From positions 806,001 to 870,000 of the forward strand of contig JALRMH010000005.1 in assembly GCA_026119935.1 (NCBI GenBank): a stretch of 64,000 nt of DNA. The letters run 5' to 3'. The translations under genes and the position numbers were made by a program. The stretch comes from Endothia cerciana. Taxonomy: Eukaryota > Ascomycota > Sordariomycetes > Diaporthales > Cryphonectriaceae. Positions 43,682-56,141 of this stretch are shown here, one piece after another (position 1 is the stretch's first letter; each line of letters begins with the position of its first letter). The notes under the pieces were generated by a model. The model made no database searches and had not been told where the DNA came from. It was given only the letters and a program-made list of their open reading frames with translations.

Positions 43682-45193
43682 CAGTGGTTGGGTTGTTTTG
43701 CCCATGAAGATTGGGTATTGCAGACAGGTCCCGGGCGGTCTCTTTCGCACGTTATGGAGTTCGGTTGTTTTACGCAAATGCACATGCATATGTGGGGTGT
43801 TGTTGGTATGGCAGATCATCAGCAACAACTGACGGCTTCTTGTAGCTGATAGCATTGCAAGGTCCTTGGATTGTGGATCTCATCGATGCCTACGGAGAAG
43901 GAACAGTTGCTTATTCGACTTCTTCCTCTTCCTTGTCGTCTGTGAAGGGGAGCTTGATAGCTCTGCATCCTCCGCGCCCAGCGTTGAAGACATCGAGACC
44001 TATGCGCTGCTCCTGTCCGCGGCTATGGCAGCCTAGAGGAGTTCTTGGTAATGAACATTCACAAGAGCCAGGGTGGCCATCCATTCGTTGTTAGGCCCTG
44101 GATTTTTCTCATACTTGCTTTCAAAGCAGAACCAAATCCTTCTTGCTTGTGTCTGATGCGGTCATCACTCCCTGGGTTGCTCCGTATCCCAACGCTTGCG
44201 AGACATTACATCATCCTTCTTACAAGACCCCACGTCGTTTGCGCCCCTTCGAGCGAAACACCTGAAGCAGTGCCTGTGCACTTGGTTATTAGCCTTGCAC
44301 CTGCGCCTGCGCCTGCACCTGCACCTGTGCCTGTGCCTGTGCATGTGCCTGTGCCTGTGCCTGTGCCCGTGCCCGTGCCCGTGCCTGTGCCTGTGCCTGT
44401 GCCTATGCCTATGCCTATGCCTATCAATGACGTACCGTGGCCCAATCTACACCCCACAGCAGAACTCCGTACCCAAACAACGGCTAAGGGACGCCCTGCC
44501 AAATCACCAATAGGTAGGCAAGCGCAATGTAATCTTTGGGCGGCAACGAGGGAAACACACTTGACTCTGCCCGGCATGCGTTAGGAAGGGAGCCTGACAA
44601 CTCGCGCCACACCTGCACATCAAAAAGCACTGTGCACTATGCATCTCGTCCGTGCATGATCGATTACTCTGGTGCTTCTGCTCCCACCTGCTTCACTCGC
44701 CCTATGAATCCGATCTGGGCTAGCAGGGCTCACTAGTACCTACGGTGGATTCACTCCGCTCCGTCGCAACCGCGGGGCCACCTGGGGACTTCGACCCTTG
44801 GACCTTCCCGCCAACAGCAGCACTCTCTACTACTGTACTTGCTGGCTTTCTTACGACATCGCCAACCTACGACAAGTCCTTGACCATCGGCCGCATTCCC
44901 CTCTCTGACCTCGTGGCCTAGAAGGCCACTGCTGACCTCGGATCTGATACCTCAATTACAGAACGTTCTGACAGTCGAGGATCAACCCAGTGTCGACCCC
45001 GCGGACGTGTTCACGCCAGCGCGCACGACGGTTGCCAGCTCGACCTTAGCTACAACGTCATCTGCCTGAACCCCCAAGTTCCCGTTTCCAACGAACTTCG
45101 CGACCTCCCTTGGTTCTCCTCTCCCCGCAAGCCAACCTGGCAGGATCCAAGCGTCGCAGTCTCTCCGCTCAGGGAGGTCTGCTGTTCAGTAAG
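43682..45193. other. VPS2-PTC1 intergenic region
   Basis: About 1.5 kb, no gene recognised. It contains a hexanucleotide minisatellite at 44296-44424. The ~250 bases before 45194 are pyrimidine-rich, probably promoter and 5' UTR. Confidence 0.5.
44296..44424 (+). repeat. hexanucleotide minisatellite (TGTGCC-type)
   Basis: About 21 tandem copies of a six-base unit with graded variants: CTGCGC, CTGCAC, CTGTGC, CCGTGC, CTATGC. The variants occur in blocks, as expected from local slippage duplications. The six-base period keeps frames open but there is no convincing gene around it. Confidence 0.9.
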
Positions 45194-47047
45194 ATGTTCG
45201 GCGGCTCATCCGGCTCTGCGCAGAAGGCAGAGAGCCCTTCTCCTCCCGAGTCGACTGCCAAGCCAAACAGCAAGTCACCTTCGCCCGATAACGATTCTAC
45301 CAATTCCAACACCTCCGGCTCGCCCTCCAGCTCCCCGCCTAAGCCAATCAGGACTACGGATCAGGTTGCAAGTGGTGAGAAGCGCAGCGGCAATGGCAGT
45401 CCCCCCAGTACCGGCGCTGCTGCGGCTAAGAGGCGGAGTAGTGGCGTCAGCAGCAAGGCCAGCAGTCTGATCGCGAGTGCTAAGAACACCCTCAACTTTG
45501 CTCAGGTCGGGGGTAGGACCAACAGCGACCTAGGCGCTGCCGCGCAGCAGACCCCCCTTCAGAAGCTGGGCAAGCAAGACCCGTCTCTTGCAGTGCCTCA
45601 GGGCCAGCACAACAACGCTGCCGGCGAGTCCGTCCCTGGACCAAAGTCTACTTTTCGCGTCGGTGTCTGGGAGGATAGGAACAAGAAGTGCCGGCGGACG
45701 ATGGAGGACACCCATGCTTTCCTATACAACTTCCTACATACTCCTGCGCCGGCGCTGCCCTCCGAATCAGGCGGCGCAAAATCGTCGAAACCTCCGGGTG
45801 ATAGCAGTGTACCGTCCGCTCAGGATGTGCTGGAAACGGACAACGGCTACTTCGCTATCTTCGATGGCCATGCCGGGACCTTCGCAGCAGACTGGTGTGG
45901 CAAGAAGCTGCACATCATCCTTGAGGACATCATCAGGAAAAACCCGAACGCAGCCATACCGGAGCTCCTGGACCAGACCTTTACTACTGTTGACTCGCAA
46001 CTCGAGAAGCTACCTCTTAAGAACAGCGGCTGCACCGCGGCCATTGCGGTATTGCGTTGGGAAGACCGGGTTCCTAGCAATGTCTCCCAGACTGGATCTC
46101 AATCCATCGCACCCGCGCTGGCCAAGGCCACTGAGAAGGTCCCCGAAAAGGCATCAGACGGCGCCGAAGTGCACGCTGAGCTCAAACAGACTACAGAGCT
46201 CGAGCGTGCCAAGCTGAAGGGCACTGCATCGAGACAGCGGGTGCTGTACACGGCTAACGTCGGAGATGCTCGGATCGTCTTGTGCCGCTCTGGCAAGGCT
46301 CTGCGCCTGTCCTATGACCATAAGGGCAGCGACGAGAACGAGGGAAAGCGCATCACGAATGCCGGTGGATTGATCCTCAACAATCGTGTTAACGGCGTGC
46401 TAGCAGTCACTCGGGCGCTCGGCGACTCCTACATGAAGGATCTTGTCACTGGTCATCCGTACACCACGGAGACCGTCATACAGCCGGACATGGACGAGTT
46501 CATTATCATCGCATGTGATGGTGTAAGTATCGGTGCCCTTCCTCGTCTTCTCTAGAATGCGGGCTGACCGAACTGGTAGCTCTGGGATGTCTGCTCCGAC
46601 CAGGAAGCGGTCAACCTTGTCCGCAATGTCCAAGATCCTGGCTCGGCATCCAAGCTGCTGGTAGATCACGCTCTTGCCCGCTTCAGCACTGACAACCTCT
46701 CCTGCATGATCGTACGCTTCGACAAGGAGGCCCTGGTCGAGAGCCAGAACAAGAAGGACATCGGTGTGGAGGTCGACCCAGCATCGACAACCGGCAAGAT
46801 CAGTGAGGTGGAGAAAATTGTGGGCGAAGTGAAGAAGCAGATTGAAGAAGGTGGAACTGCCATCGGTGTGTCGGCGAGCAACAGCGGCAAAGGACACGAC
46901 CCTATACGGCCCGACAACGGGAGTGGTGATTCTACCTTTACGCCTACGACCCTCCAGGGATCTCTGGAGGAGGAGCCCCTGGAGATGGACGGCGAGATAG
47001 AAAATGCGTCAGACAAGCCCGGCACCGAGCCAGATCCTCCAAACTAG
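45194..47047 (+). CDS. PTC1: protein phosphatase 2C, Ptc1 type
   Basis: Exons 45194-46522 and 46580-47047 give 598 codons. This is a PPM/PP2C Ser/Thr phosphatase; Ptc1 dampens HOG and cell-wall MAP kinase signalling. The first ~150 residues are a Ser/Pro-rich disordered extension absent from the short yeast protein. The catalytic core follows: RVGVWEDRNKKCRRTMEDTH (~residues 155-175), FAIFDGHAGTFAADWCG (metal Asp in DGHAG, ~224), NSGCTAAIAVLRW, YTANVGDARIVLCRSG, NGVLAVTRALGDSYMK, IIACDGLWDVCSD and TDNLSCMIVRF. The 57-nt intron separates DG and LWD and is needed to restore that motif. A ~110-residue acidic tail follows. The first ATG in frame is used; an upstream exon cannot be excluded. Confidence 0.92.
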
Positions 47048-48722
47048 GCGTCGGCCAAGGAGTCTTAGCGTTGAGCCAGTTCTTCGGTCCGACTTTTCAT
47101 CTCTTGTCGTAGGCTGCGGAATTCGTCGAACGCATGGGGCTTGGAGGCCGGCTCAAGAGCTTAGAAAACGAAGTTATGAGGGTACAGGAGCAACGGGGTG
47201 GGGGGGGGGGGGCACACGAAAGAAAGCATGCTTTGATGGTATCGTCAGGGCCAGACTGCTCTCCGGGCTCGTCTTTCTATCGGGGTCGGACGGGACGCCA
47301 AGGGCGGCTGCGTGGTCTTTCGGTCAGTCAGTGGGAGTCTACAAGAGGGAGGCACAGTCAAAGCAACTTTGTCATTGTCGTACTTCCATGCGAGGCATAC
47401 GCAGACGGATTTGTCTGTGTAAAACATGTAGCTTGCACCCCCTGGTCTGCCTTTACGCCCCTTGACTTGCGCCCCTCCTACAGCAACAGAAATGCATAGA
47501 TACGTCTGTCTCTCCCAGGCACCATAAACTTCCCGCGTGGGTGCTAGTATCCCCTGTATTGCAATGCCGTCTGACCGCCGAATTCAGCATCACAGGGGGA
47601 TGTGAAGAGGAGCTGCGGGCTTCTTTCGGATGGATTCCCATCGAGCACCAGGGACCTGGGAACATGATACCCAATCTCAGCTACTGCCTAGCGGCCTAGC
47701 ACGGACCGGTTGCTAGTCATTGACATGAGGTGCGCGCCCAGGGAAGAAGGGGCAGGTGGGGGGGGGAGGGGGAGACTTTTCCCGAGATTGCGACTTCGCT
47801 GAGATTGGATTCGAGATTGGATTTCGAGTAGCCATTTGCGCTGCTCTGTAAGCAGGGTCGTGCCATATGGCATCGTCGACATACAATTACCGGTTGCCCA
47901 CCCTCTGCGGGCGGCGTTTCATAGGTACAGTCAAGTCCGAGTACCCACAGCATCCTCGTGGCAATGGGTTCGAGAAGCGCCAGGCGCCATATTTCCACCG
48001 GGTGATGATCTTCAAGGCGTGCCCCCGATCCGGACTGGGGGGAACGTCCCTCTGGTCTGCTGAGGGGGAGGAGGCGAGGCCGAAGGAGGGGGGAGGGGCA
48101 AGCACCCGTTTGCTTGATCACTGATAACCTGCGTGTGGGCCCAGTGATTTCTGGGAAGCCGACCGGAACAAGAGAGGCCGTCCGCTGCTGGGTGATTATT
48201 ATTAGTTTCGTCACCGCCCTCCCCCCGGGGTGGCCGCCGGGACAAGAAGCGGCTCGGGACGACGACTTGTCATCAGGATGCGTGTCCACGACAGGCGCCG
48301 ACTCGAAACGGTCGAAGACGAGCCGGGTTGTGGCTGGGGAGAGACTTGGTTGGTGCTGACAGGTGTGGGAAGGTTTTGAGGTCTTGCGGGTTCGGTGAGT
48401 CGCAGGCGGTGGTGGGGTGGGGATCAGGTACGCGAGACTCCACACGTGGTCGACCCTCCCTGCCGTGAGACCTTGGAGCTGGTCGCAGGTACCTTATGTA
48501 AGTAAGTCTGAGCCCAGGGCCTGCGGGGGGGGGAGGGGGCCGGATGATGTTACGCGACACAGTATGTACGCTCCGTGGTAGGATGCGGAAAGTCCATCAC
48601 GCATACAGGTGCCGTGTTACCGCCTCCGCCGTCGTGAGCTTGTGGGATAGTGGTCGCTAATGGGCTGAAAAGAAGCTTGGTGGCGACCGACGCAGGAACG
48701 TGGAGCCATGGGCAGGGGCCGT

Positions 48723-48772
48723 CCCTGGCGAGTTCCCCTGGCGAGTCCCCTGGCGAGTCCTCTGGCGAGTCC
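48723..48772 (+). repeat. 12-bp direct repeat, four copies
   Basis: Four consecutive near-identical copies of CCCTGGCGAGT(T/C/C). Non-coding context. Confidence 0.8.
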
Positions 48773-49890
48773 CTGTCCAACAGCGATTGCAGGCGTGAAG
48801 GAGGAGGAGAGGGACCCCCCCCCCCCTCCCGCCGGTCGTGCACGCAGGCACCGAGCGGGCGCCTGCCACTTCTGCGACGTGCAGGTCCGTCACCCGCCCA
48901 GGAGAGACTGGGAGGAGATTGGGAAAGGGGGACACGCAATGATTCTGCGAGCTACATGCTTTGGACATACCATAGTACCGTGGTCGCAACCCTGGGGGGG
49001 AGGCGGGGTGGGGGAGGGGGTGCGACAACTGAACCTACAGCACAACCAACCAATATCACAGATATCCCGGCTCGTTCAACAACGCACCATAGCCATAGCA
49101 TACTGCATTACATACTATGGTACCTAAATGACAGGTAGCGTCCCGCCTACCACGGCAGATACTTAACGATATTCTCCGCTGGCCGTTGCGAGCGAGTCAA
49201 GGAACCCCCCCCCCCCATCGGCCCCAGGGACTTTGCTTGTAACTGCTGGGCCGCACTGGCCTTTGTATTGGCAGAACCTCAAATTATGCACCGTTCTCTC
49301 GCATCTGAGGTTTCACGACGCAAGCCCGCCGCCTATCTACTATGGGAATAACCCCCTCATCCTCCTCCTCAGGGTCTCGTCTGTTTTGGGCAGGACTGCG
49401 GTGCCTGCTGCCAGTTACACAGGTCGCAGTGGGAACTAACTGGACATTTTCCTGTTACCGCGCCCAGACAGCTCAGTTACTACTCCAGATCGCTTGCATG
49501 TTCACTTCTTTTCCACACTAATTTACCCCTGCATCTGTCACTTCCTCTTTTCATACTGGTCACTTTTGGAGGCTTCAAGAGCTGTTCGTTCCCTCTCACC
49601 CGTTTCTCCCAACACCACCACCGTCCGATCCGCGTTCGCCCGTTCGAGATCGAGCGCCCTCCACGTCCCTGGATGCCGGGCCTGATCTAGCTGGTCACCC
49701 CAACGCCTCCCGAGGACGATCCCACATGGTTGCGACCGTTCTGACTTGGACTGCTGCGCGCTACAACCGCCCCGGCTCGCCGCTACCACCCTCACGGCGA
49801 CTACAATACCACGTAGCCGTCCCACCCCTGAGGGTGGCCTTGTCAAGAACTGCTAGAGCCGCCAACCTGCGCAGACGAGCTCGCAATCAC

Positions 49891-49899
<9 letters not shown>

Positions 49900-49925
<26 letters not shown>

Positions 49926-49980
49926 AACAACAACAACAACAACAACGACCACCACCACCACCACCACCACCGACGACGAC
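49900..49980 (+). repeat. compound triplet microsatellite (CGA/CAA/CCA)
   Basis: Successive blocks of GAC, then AAC, then ACC triplets, closing with three GAC triplets. It lies in the presumed 5' UTR or promoter of the gene starting at 50064. Confidence 0.85.
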
Positions 49981-50063
49981 AAGCTCAGTGCCGCGGCGCG
50001 CCCGCCGAGTCATCATCCAGACCTTCTTGGAACACGGGTTGACCCTCAGGCTGCGAGGCGGAG

Positions 50064-53000
50064 ATGTCGCTGAATGGCCTAGACGACGCCAAGGTCAAGG
50101 AGGCCCATGAGGTTGCGGTTGCCGAGGCGGGAGGATGGTACGTCTGAAAGCTACGATCGGGCGGGGCGGGATGCGCACCCCGATATCTCCCATGGCTCCC
50201 TTTCTTCTTATTGCCAATCTCGGTCGGCCGTGTGTTCGCACGCACAGATCAGTCGCTAATCTGATGGTGCCGCCCACCCCCCACAGGTTTCTGCTCAAGT
50301 ACGCCAGCCGCGATGAGGTCGAGATCCTGGCCAAGGGGAGCGGTGGCGTGGTGGAGATGCGGTCCAACATCGAGCAGTACGAAGAGACGTCGCCGCTGTT
50401 CGGGTTCCTGAGGTACAGGAGGAGGAACGTGCTTCTCAAGTACATGCCTGAGGGCTGCTCCCGGTTGATCCAAGGTTCGTGGTGGCCTCCCGACACAATT
50501 ATCCATCGTCCCCGGCCGAGTCGCGGCAGACCGTCCTATTACCCCTGACTGTCGTCGCCTCACCATTATTACCCGGCTAACCGGAATTGCCATTCTTACA
50601 CAGCACGGAGCACGGTTCATTTCAATGCTGTTTGCGATCGTTTCGGCCCCTGCGAGACGACCATCGACATCGCCGACGGCAAGGACCTCAGCGAGGTCAA
50701 GCTGTCCAACGCCTGCTCGCTGCACACAGCCTCGGCGTCCACGTCGTCCTCCCACAGCTCACTGCGGCGGAGAAGGCTGGTGGAGATAGCGGAGGAAGGG
50801 GAAGAGGAGGAACAAAGGGAGGCTAAACGACAGTCTGTGGTCGAAGAGCAGGATCGGCGAGGCGAGATTGAAGATGTCCCGGCACGGCCGCGGTCGCCGA
50901 TCACGGGTCCACCTGTGACACTCGACCCAAGCCTTGCGACATCGCCCAAAGGCTCGACATTCGCAGACACCGCGGAACCTCCTTCTTTTAGTGGCGTCCC
51001 ACGACCGGCCTCTCCCGCCAAGTCTTTCGACAACGACCTCCCACGGCGCATGTCAACGCAGTCTTCACGACACGACTACTACAGCAACTCATCATATCTT
51101 TACAGCAAACCTCGAGTGAGACTCGGGCCGAGACCTTCAAACGAACCGGCTGGTCGGCCGCGGTCGTCAGCTGGTGACACTGTGCGACCAGTAGCGGCTC
51201 TGCCCGCAGGTCTTAAACTCGCCCTCAAGGGAGGGAAGAGGACCAAGACACACGACGATTCGTCATCCACCATCGGCGAAGGACCCCCCGAGAACAACCT
51301 CCTGGCCCCGACAGCCTCCATCCCAGAACACTCGGCATTGACCCTTCGACCTCACACCAGCGAGGGGAGGCCCGCCACCAGCTCTGGGATCTCGGTCAGG
51401 TCACTGTCGGCTATTTCGCATCCTGCGAAACAGGCTATTACCCCTGAGAAGCTCCGACTTATGAAGGCATTACAGCTAAGGGAGAAGAAGAGAAGGGCGA
51501 GTGCGGTACCAGAGACGACGGTACCCTCAGTCGAAATCACACCTTCGCGCGCTGCAGAACCTGGCAAGGACGAGCCCAAGGCGGTTCTTGACGACACTGA
51601 GGCCCAGGATACGATGCAGTACCCTACAGACACCGGGAGCAAGCCCGCTGCCGACCACATGCCCGCTTCGAAAGCCGATTCTGCCATCGATGTGGCCTCT
51701 ACCGCCCCGACCGATACCACCTCTGAGCACACACAGACCGATTCGCGTCCACACTCGCCGAACTGCGCGTCCTCCGAGGTCGGGGACTCGACAAAAGCTT
51801 CTTCTGTCTCCGAATCCACAGATGAGACCGTGCACCCTCAGAGCGAGCACGCGGGGAAGGATAGCGAGGAAGCTGAGACGCAGCAGACGAGTAACGAGGC
51901 GGACGTTGGAGTATCACCTTCCCCCGCTGACGTCGAAAGCCACCCCAGCGTCGAGGGGCAAGACGCGCACACAGCACCCCTCGCTCAAACTAGGCAGCAA
52001 CTGGACGTGCGGAACGCGGAGTCACCAAGAAAAGAAGAACAAGAAGCGAAATCCGCTCAGGAAGTTCCCGATACAGAGAATAATTTTGTCCCCACGTCCA
52101 AATTCGCTGCGAAGCTCCCATCCGGTCAGGCCGCCATAGACCCCTTGGATTCCAGGGGTCAGGACCCACCCGATGTTACATCAGGGCCTGGGAGGATTGA
52201 TGAGGCGGACCCTGGCCGTGTGGATCCCCTAGAGAGGACAGAAGATGGGACAGCCGCAACATCAACAAAATGGAACCTCCCTATTTCAAAGTACTCGACA
52301 CTTGATTCCAGCAAGTGCCTTGCTCCCTCGCCGATCCCAGACATTGTCACCTCTCCTGCCGAGTCTCCCAGCGGCCAGGACAGGTCTGCAAATGAGTCTG
52401 ACAAGATGGTCGATGACGGCGCCACCGATGAGAAGAAGCGGTCTGGACCACCTGAGCCCATCCTGACGAACTCAGTTCTCCCCGCCAAAGAAACACCGCA
52501 GGAAAATCAGAATGTCGCCATCGAACCACAGCCCGCCACGAATGAAAATGAGGAGCCAACAATGATTCACTCTCCAGTGACCGAAACCCCACCTCAGCCA
52601 AGCGAGCCACCTACACCTCGCATCCTGCGGACGGTGTCGAGTCCTGTCCAGAGCCCACATTCGGTCGCGGGGGATGCCCCACCCCATTCTGCGAGATCGA
52701 TTTCATCAGGCTCGCTGGCATTCCAGCAGAGAATGAACCAGCAACCCGCTCACCTTGCTCCAAGAACGCCTGGCAAGCTGAGCGGCGGCATCTCCTCACG
52801 GATCAAGGCTTTTGAGCAACTAGCGACTAAGAGTCCGTCACCTGCTCCCGTCACCACCGGCGCAACTGGAAGGCCGTCTTCTGCCTTCTTCTCCATTCGG
52901 CAGAACAGTGTTAGGGATGGAGCTCGGTCACCTTCGGTGCTGGAGAGGACGAATTCCATCTACCGAGGGAGGACGCCGACTCCAGCCGAGTCGCTTGATG

Positions 53001-54185
53001 GGTCTCCCGAGGCCGTCATAAACCCATCGCGGGACCGATCTGGATCTGTGGCTAGTCGCATGTCTGTGTTTGAAGGTGGCAGTGCTCCCAGAGGGAGGCC
53101 AGAGACAGTTCAGGTGACAGCCAAGATCGTTCGTGATCCTGGCCAGAACTACCCCAGGTCTCCGGGATCCCAGGCCGACTCCGTCGAGTATGCCTCTCTG
53201 GATCTTAAGCAGTCGCCACTGATTGTGGACCACCGAAAGAGCGTGGACCTCTCGGAGCTAGCACCTGCAGCTGATGCCCCGCCCGTGCCTACCCCTTTGG
53301 TACATGCAGGAGAGCCGCGGAAGTCGCTTCAGGAACGGAGGATGTCGAAGGACTCCAAGAACGCCTCGAGTGAGGACACCCGGGATGCCCTCCATCGGCC
53401 GGGGCAGCGGACCTCGCTGACCATGGCCCGGGACTTCATCCGCGATTCGATGGCGGGAAAGGACAGCTCAAACCAATCCCGGCCGCCGTCGGTGCACCAA
53501 TCCGGCTCTATCTTGAGCCGCTTGAGTATTAACACGAGGCGCAAGTCCATCAGCCAAGACTCGACACTTCTGTCTCCCACTGCGACGGAGAAGAGCGAGT
53601 CGGGCGATGAGAATCGGTCGAAGGAGGGCAACCGAGCCAGCCGCTTGATGCGTCGCCTTTCTAGCACCTTCAGCCCTGGACGCAAGCAGAGTTCCGCGAT
53701 GACCTCCCCAACTGTGGCTGAGGAGTTGGACGCTGAGAAGGTCTTGCCAGTTCGTTCCATGACGGCGCCTGCCACGCCCGGCATGTCGAACGTGGTTGCC
53801 TTCATGGGCGATGTCAATGTGCAGTTCCCCGAGAACCTTCTCTGGAAGAGAAGGACGATGTCCCTGGACTCGACCGGCTTCCTCCACCTCACCCCTGCTC
53901 AGGGTGCAGTGTCTGCTCGTGAGAAGCAGCTTAAGCGGTTCCACATGAGCGAGTTCAAGCCGCCCTATACGCCGGAGATCGAGTTCCAGGAGCTTCCGAA
54001 CAGCGTGTGCTTGGATCTGAAGAGCGGCTCTGGTCTGCAGATTGCCTTCCAGGACCGCCCTGGGCAGCTTAACGGGCTGCAGAGTGAGTAAAACTCCTGT
54101 ATCTTCTGATGAGGACAGAGTGCTGACGGGATTCCAAATAGTCCTCCAAGATGCGCATCAGAAGCACACCTCATTTGGCCAATAG
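50064..54185 (+). CDS. large ADF-H/coactosin-like and PH-like domain protein
   Basis: Exons 50064-50137, 50287-50474, 50604-54083 and 54142-54185 give 1261 codons. The first ~130 residues, assembled across two introns, look like an actin-depolymerising-factor homology (coactosin-like) domain: AGGWFLLKYASRDEVEIL, FGFLRYRRRNVLLKYMPEG, ARSTVHFNAVCDRF. About 950 residues of Ser/Pro/Glu/Thr-rich, probably disordered sequence follow, with many SP/TP and RxxS sites. The C-terminal ~110 residues (FPENLLWKRRTMSLDSTGF, EFKPPYTPEIEFQELPNS, GLQIAFQDRPGQLNGLQ) are compact and PH-like. I recognise the arrangement as a conserved filamentous-fungal protein but know no established name. A role linking actin or membranes to polarity signalling is inference from the domains. 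The third intron has a CTAAC-type branch, and the short last exon is confirmed by frame. Confidence 0.82.
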
Positions 54186-55566
54186 AGCCGTTGGATTACC
54201 TACCAGTACTTAATTCCATTGAATTATGACGAGCACCTCTGGCCAAGAAAATGGCTTGTGCCTTACCTCCATCGAGAGTTTCCCTATGTCCTCCGACTCG
54301 AACGACCCACAGAAAAAAAATCACGACCTTACAGCACCTTTTAATCCGCTTCACGGCTTCGCCAGTCAGCAGCCACTTGGTTCTCAGAAAATGCCAGCAT
54401 TTTTTTTTTTTTTTTCAACAGCGAGCACCGGAATCTCTCCCCAGGACGGAAATTTGCAACCGATCGAGATTCGGCTTTCACATGCTCCATTTCTATGCCT
54501 TCTGCTCTCATTTGTCCCCTTAATTCAACCATTCTCTCAACTGGAAAGAAAAAAATTTGGATCTGTTTGTTGCTTCGCGGCCGAGCCCTACTTCCACGTA
54601 TTGATACCACCACATACCCCTGCGGGACGCCTTTCTTTTCTATTATTTTCTTTCATATCATTACCTTCTTCTGCTGTTCGCATGCGACCATCAGCTAGGT
54701 TATTTCCTGTTGAGCCCGCGTCTGGTCAACAAGTCGGGCAAATATGCTCATAACAAGCATGGGTAGCAGACAGCATGAGCATTGTCTTTCGCTGGAAGAG
54801 CCGAGCATGCGCGCGTTGAGAGGCCAAATGAGTTGATCTCGCCTGGAAGTCACTCTGAGATTGTACATAAAATCAAATCAACATCCCTTAGACGGATGGG
54901 TGGATGCGGAGAGGGGAGCCGCCACGGGACCAGGGGTTGGGACGGAATGGATTGTGGGGCGGAGGTAGTGAGTAGCAGACGAATAACACCCTCAACGAGG
55001 CGTTTCGACAGCTAATCTTGTCATGACTGTCTATTCTTGTGCGTGCCACTGTCTGTGGTGAGGTTGTCACCAGTGCCTCTGCCGTCCCCTAAGACATCTC
55101 GAGACTTGACTCGACCGGCGTCTTGTGTCAATCAGGGGCAGTCAAAGAGGGCTTCAGTCCTGAACACCGGCCTACAATACCTCCGAACACGGCCTCCTTG
55201 TTGAAATCATAATCATACCCGGTCCCACCCGCCTCGTGGCTGCCTTTGACTTCCTCTCGCATAAGCTTCTGTCTACTTCTTGCCGTCCCCGGTGGTGCTG
55301 GACCTTGCTGTGCCGCTCACCAGTCCCAGACACCTGCGTCAGCAGGAATATCGCTTATGGCCCCAACCCAGCTCACATGAGCACCGACACAGCCAGGCAT
55401 CCAGGGTGCTGCCCCCAAGACAAACCAACCATGGTTGGTCCGCAGGGCAGTCTTCTTGCGGACCCCGTTCCCCTCATCAGAGTGCGGCATGGCCAGACAG
55501 CACACTCGCCTTGTCGCGATCCCAAGCAAGGCTAGCACCCCGGGCTCGCCGCCAACCCTCGGCGAG
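54186..55566. other. intergenic stretch
   Basis: About 1.4 kb with a 16-T run near 54402-54417. No gene recognised, although an upstream exon of the locus at 55567 could lie in its last 300 bases. Confidence 0.45.
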
Positions 55567-56060
55567 ATGGCAGGCTTCAAAATCAACGAGTACGTCAGCC
55601 GCTGGCTAGAGGCCGGCGGGAACCGCGAGCAGCTCAGCTATGCGGCCTCCACCACCACCACCACCACCACCACCACCACGACGGGCGGCTGGGAGGACTG
55701 GGCGCTGTTCACCATGGAGTGCTCTATCCGCAGCGAGGCGAGGATCCCCCCGACCACACAGGTGCGCGAGGTGGACGTGTACGAGAGCACGGGCGCGGCG
55801 GGCAAGCAGAAGGCGGCCGACTTCACCTTCCCCCCCGTCGGAGATCAGGGGAAGCAAGGGCATGGTCGTCGAGCTGAGGTGCGAGACCGAGAACGCGGCC
55901 AACCTCGCCAGGCAGGTGGAGGCCGACACAGAGAAGCTAAAGGGCGAGTTCAAGCCGCAGTATTCACCGTTCGACAAGGTCACCCCCGCGGGAGGGGGGC
56001 ATGCACCCGTGGTCAAGAGGGGGATCCCGGAACGTTGCAGCAGTCCTATTCTCCTCCCAG
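55567..56060 (+). pseudogene. unidentified protein gene with two apparent homopolymer frameshifts
   Basis: The first frame reads MAGFKINEYVSRWLEAGG, a poly-Thr run from a CCA repeat, then WEDWALFTMECSIRSEARI and VREVDVYESTGAAGKQK up to a seven-C run (about 55830-55836). The sense of the protein then continues in another frame (GSKGMVVELRCETENAANLARQ ... YSPFDKV) until a six-G run near 55993. After that a third frame reads MHPWSRGGSRNVAAVLFSSQ up to a good GTATGG donor at 56061. Both breaks are in homopolymers and one extra base at each explains them, so either the copy is broken or the assembly is wrong. The family is not recognised; it resembles a small beta-rich fungal hypothetical protein. 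The start and a further 3' exon are unsure. Confidence 0.5.
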
Positions 56061-56141
56061 GTATGGGGGAGGGGGGGGAAGGTGACAAATACACATGCTC
56101 ATATTACCACGAGTCGCCTATTTCCCTCCTCCCCCCACCCC

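Larger units (their letters stand above)
47048..50063. other. 3-kb gene-free stretch rich in simple repeats
   Basis: No gene recognised. It holds a 13-G run (47200-47212), C runs at 48815-48826 and 49205-49217, four tandem copies of a 12-base unit around CCCTGGCGAGTC (48723-48772), and a compound triplet repeat ending about 84 bases before the next start codon. Confidence 0.5.

Noticed and set aside
44045..44584. Pro-Val repeat protein gene over the minisatellite
   Set aside because: The frame is open only because the repeat period is six. There is no conserved sequence before or after it, and the frame on the other strand is equally open.
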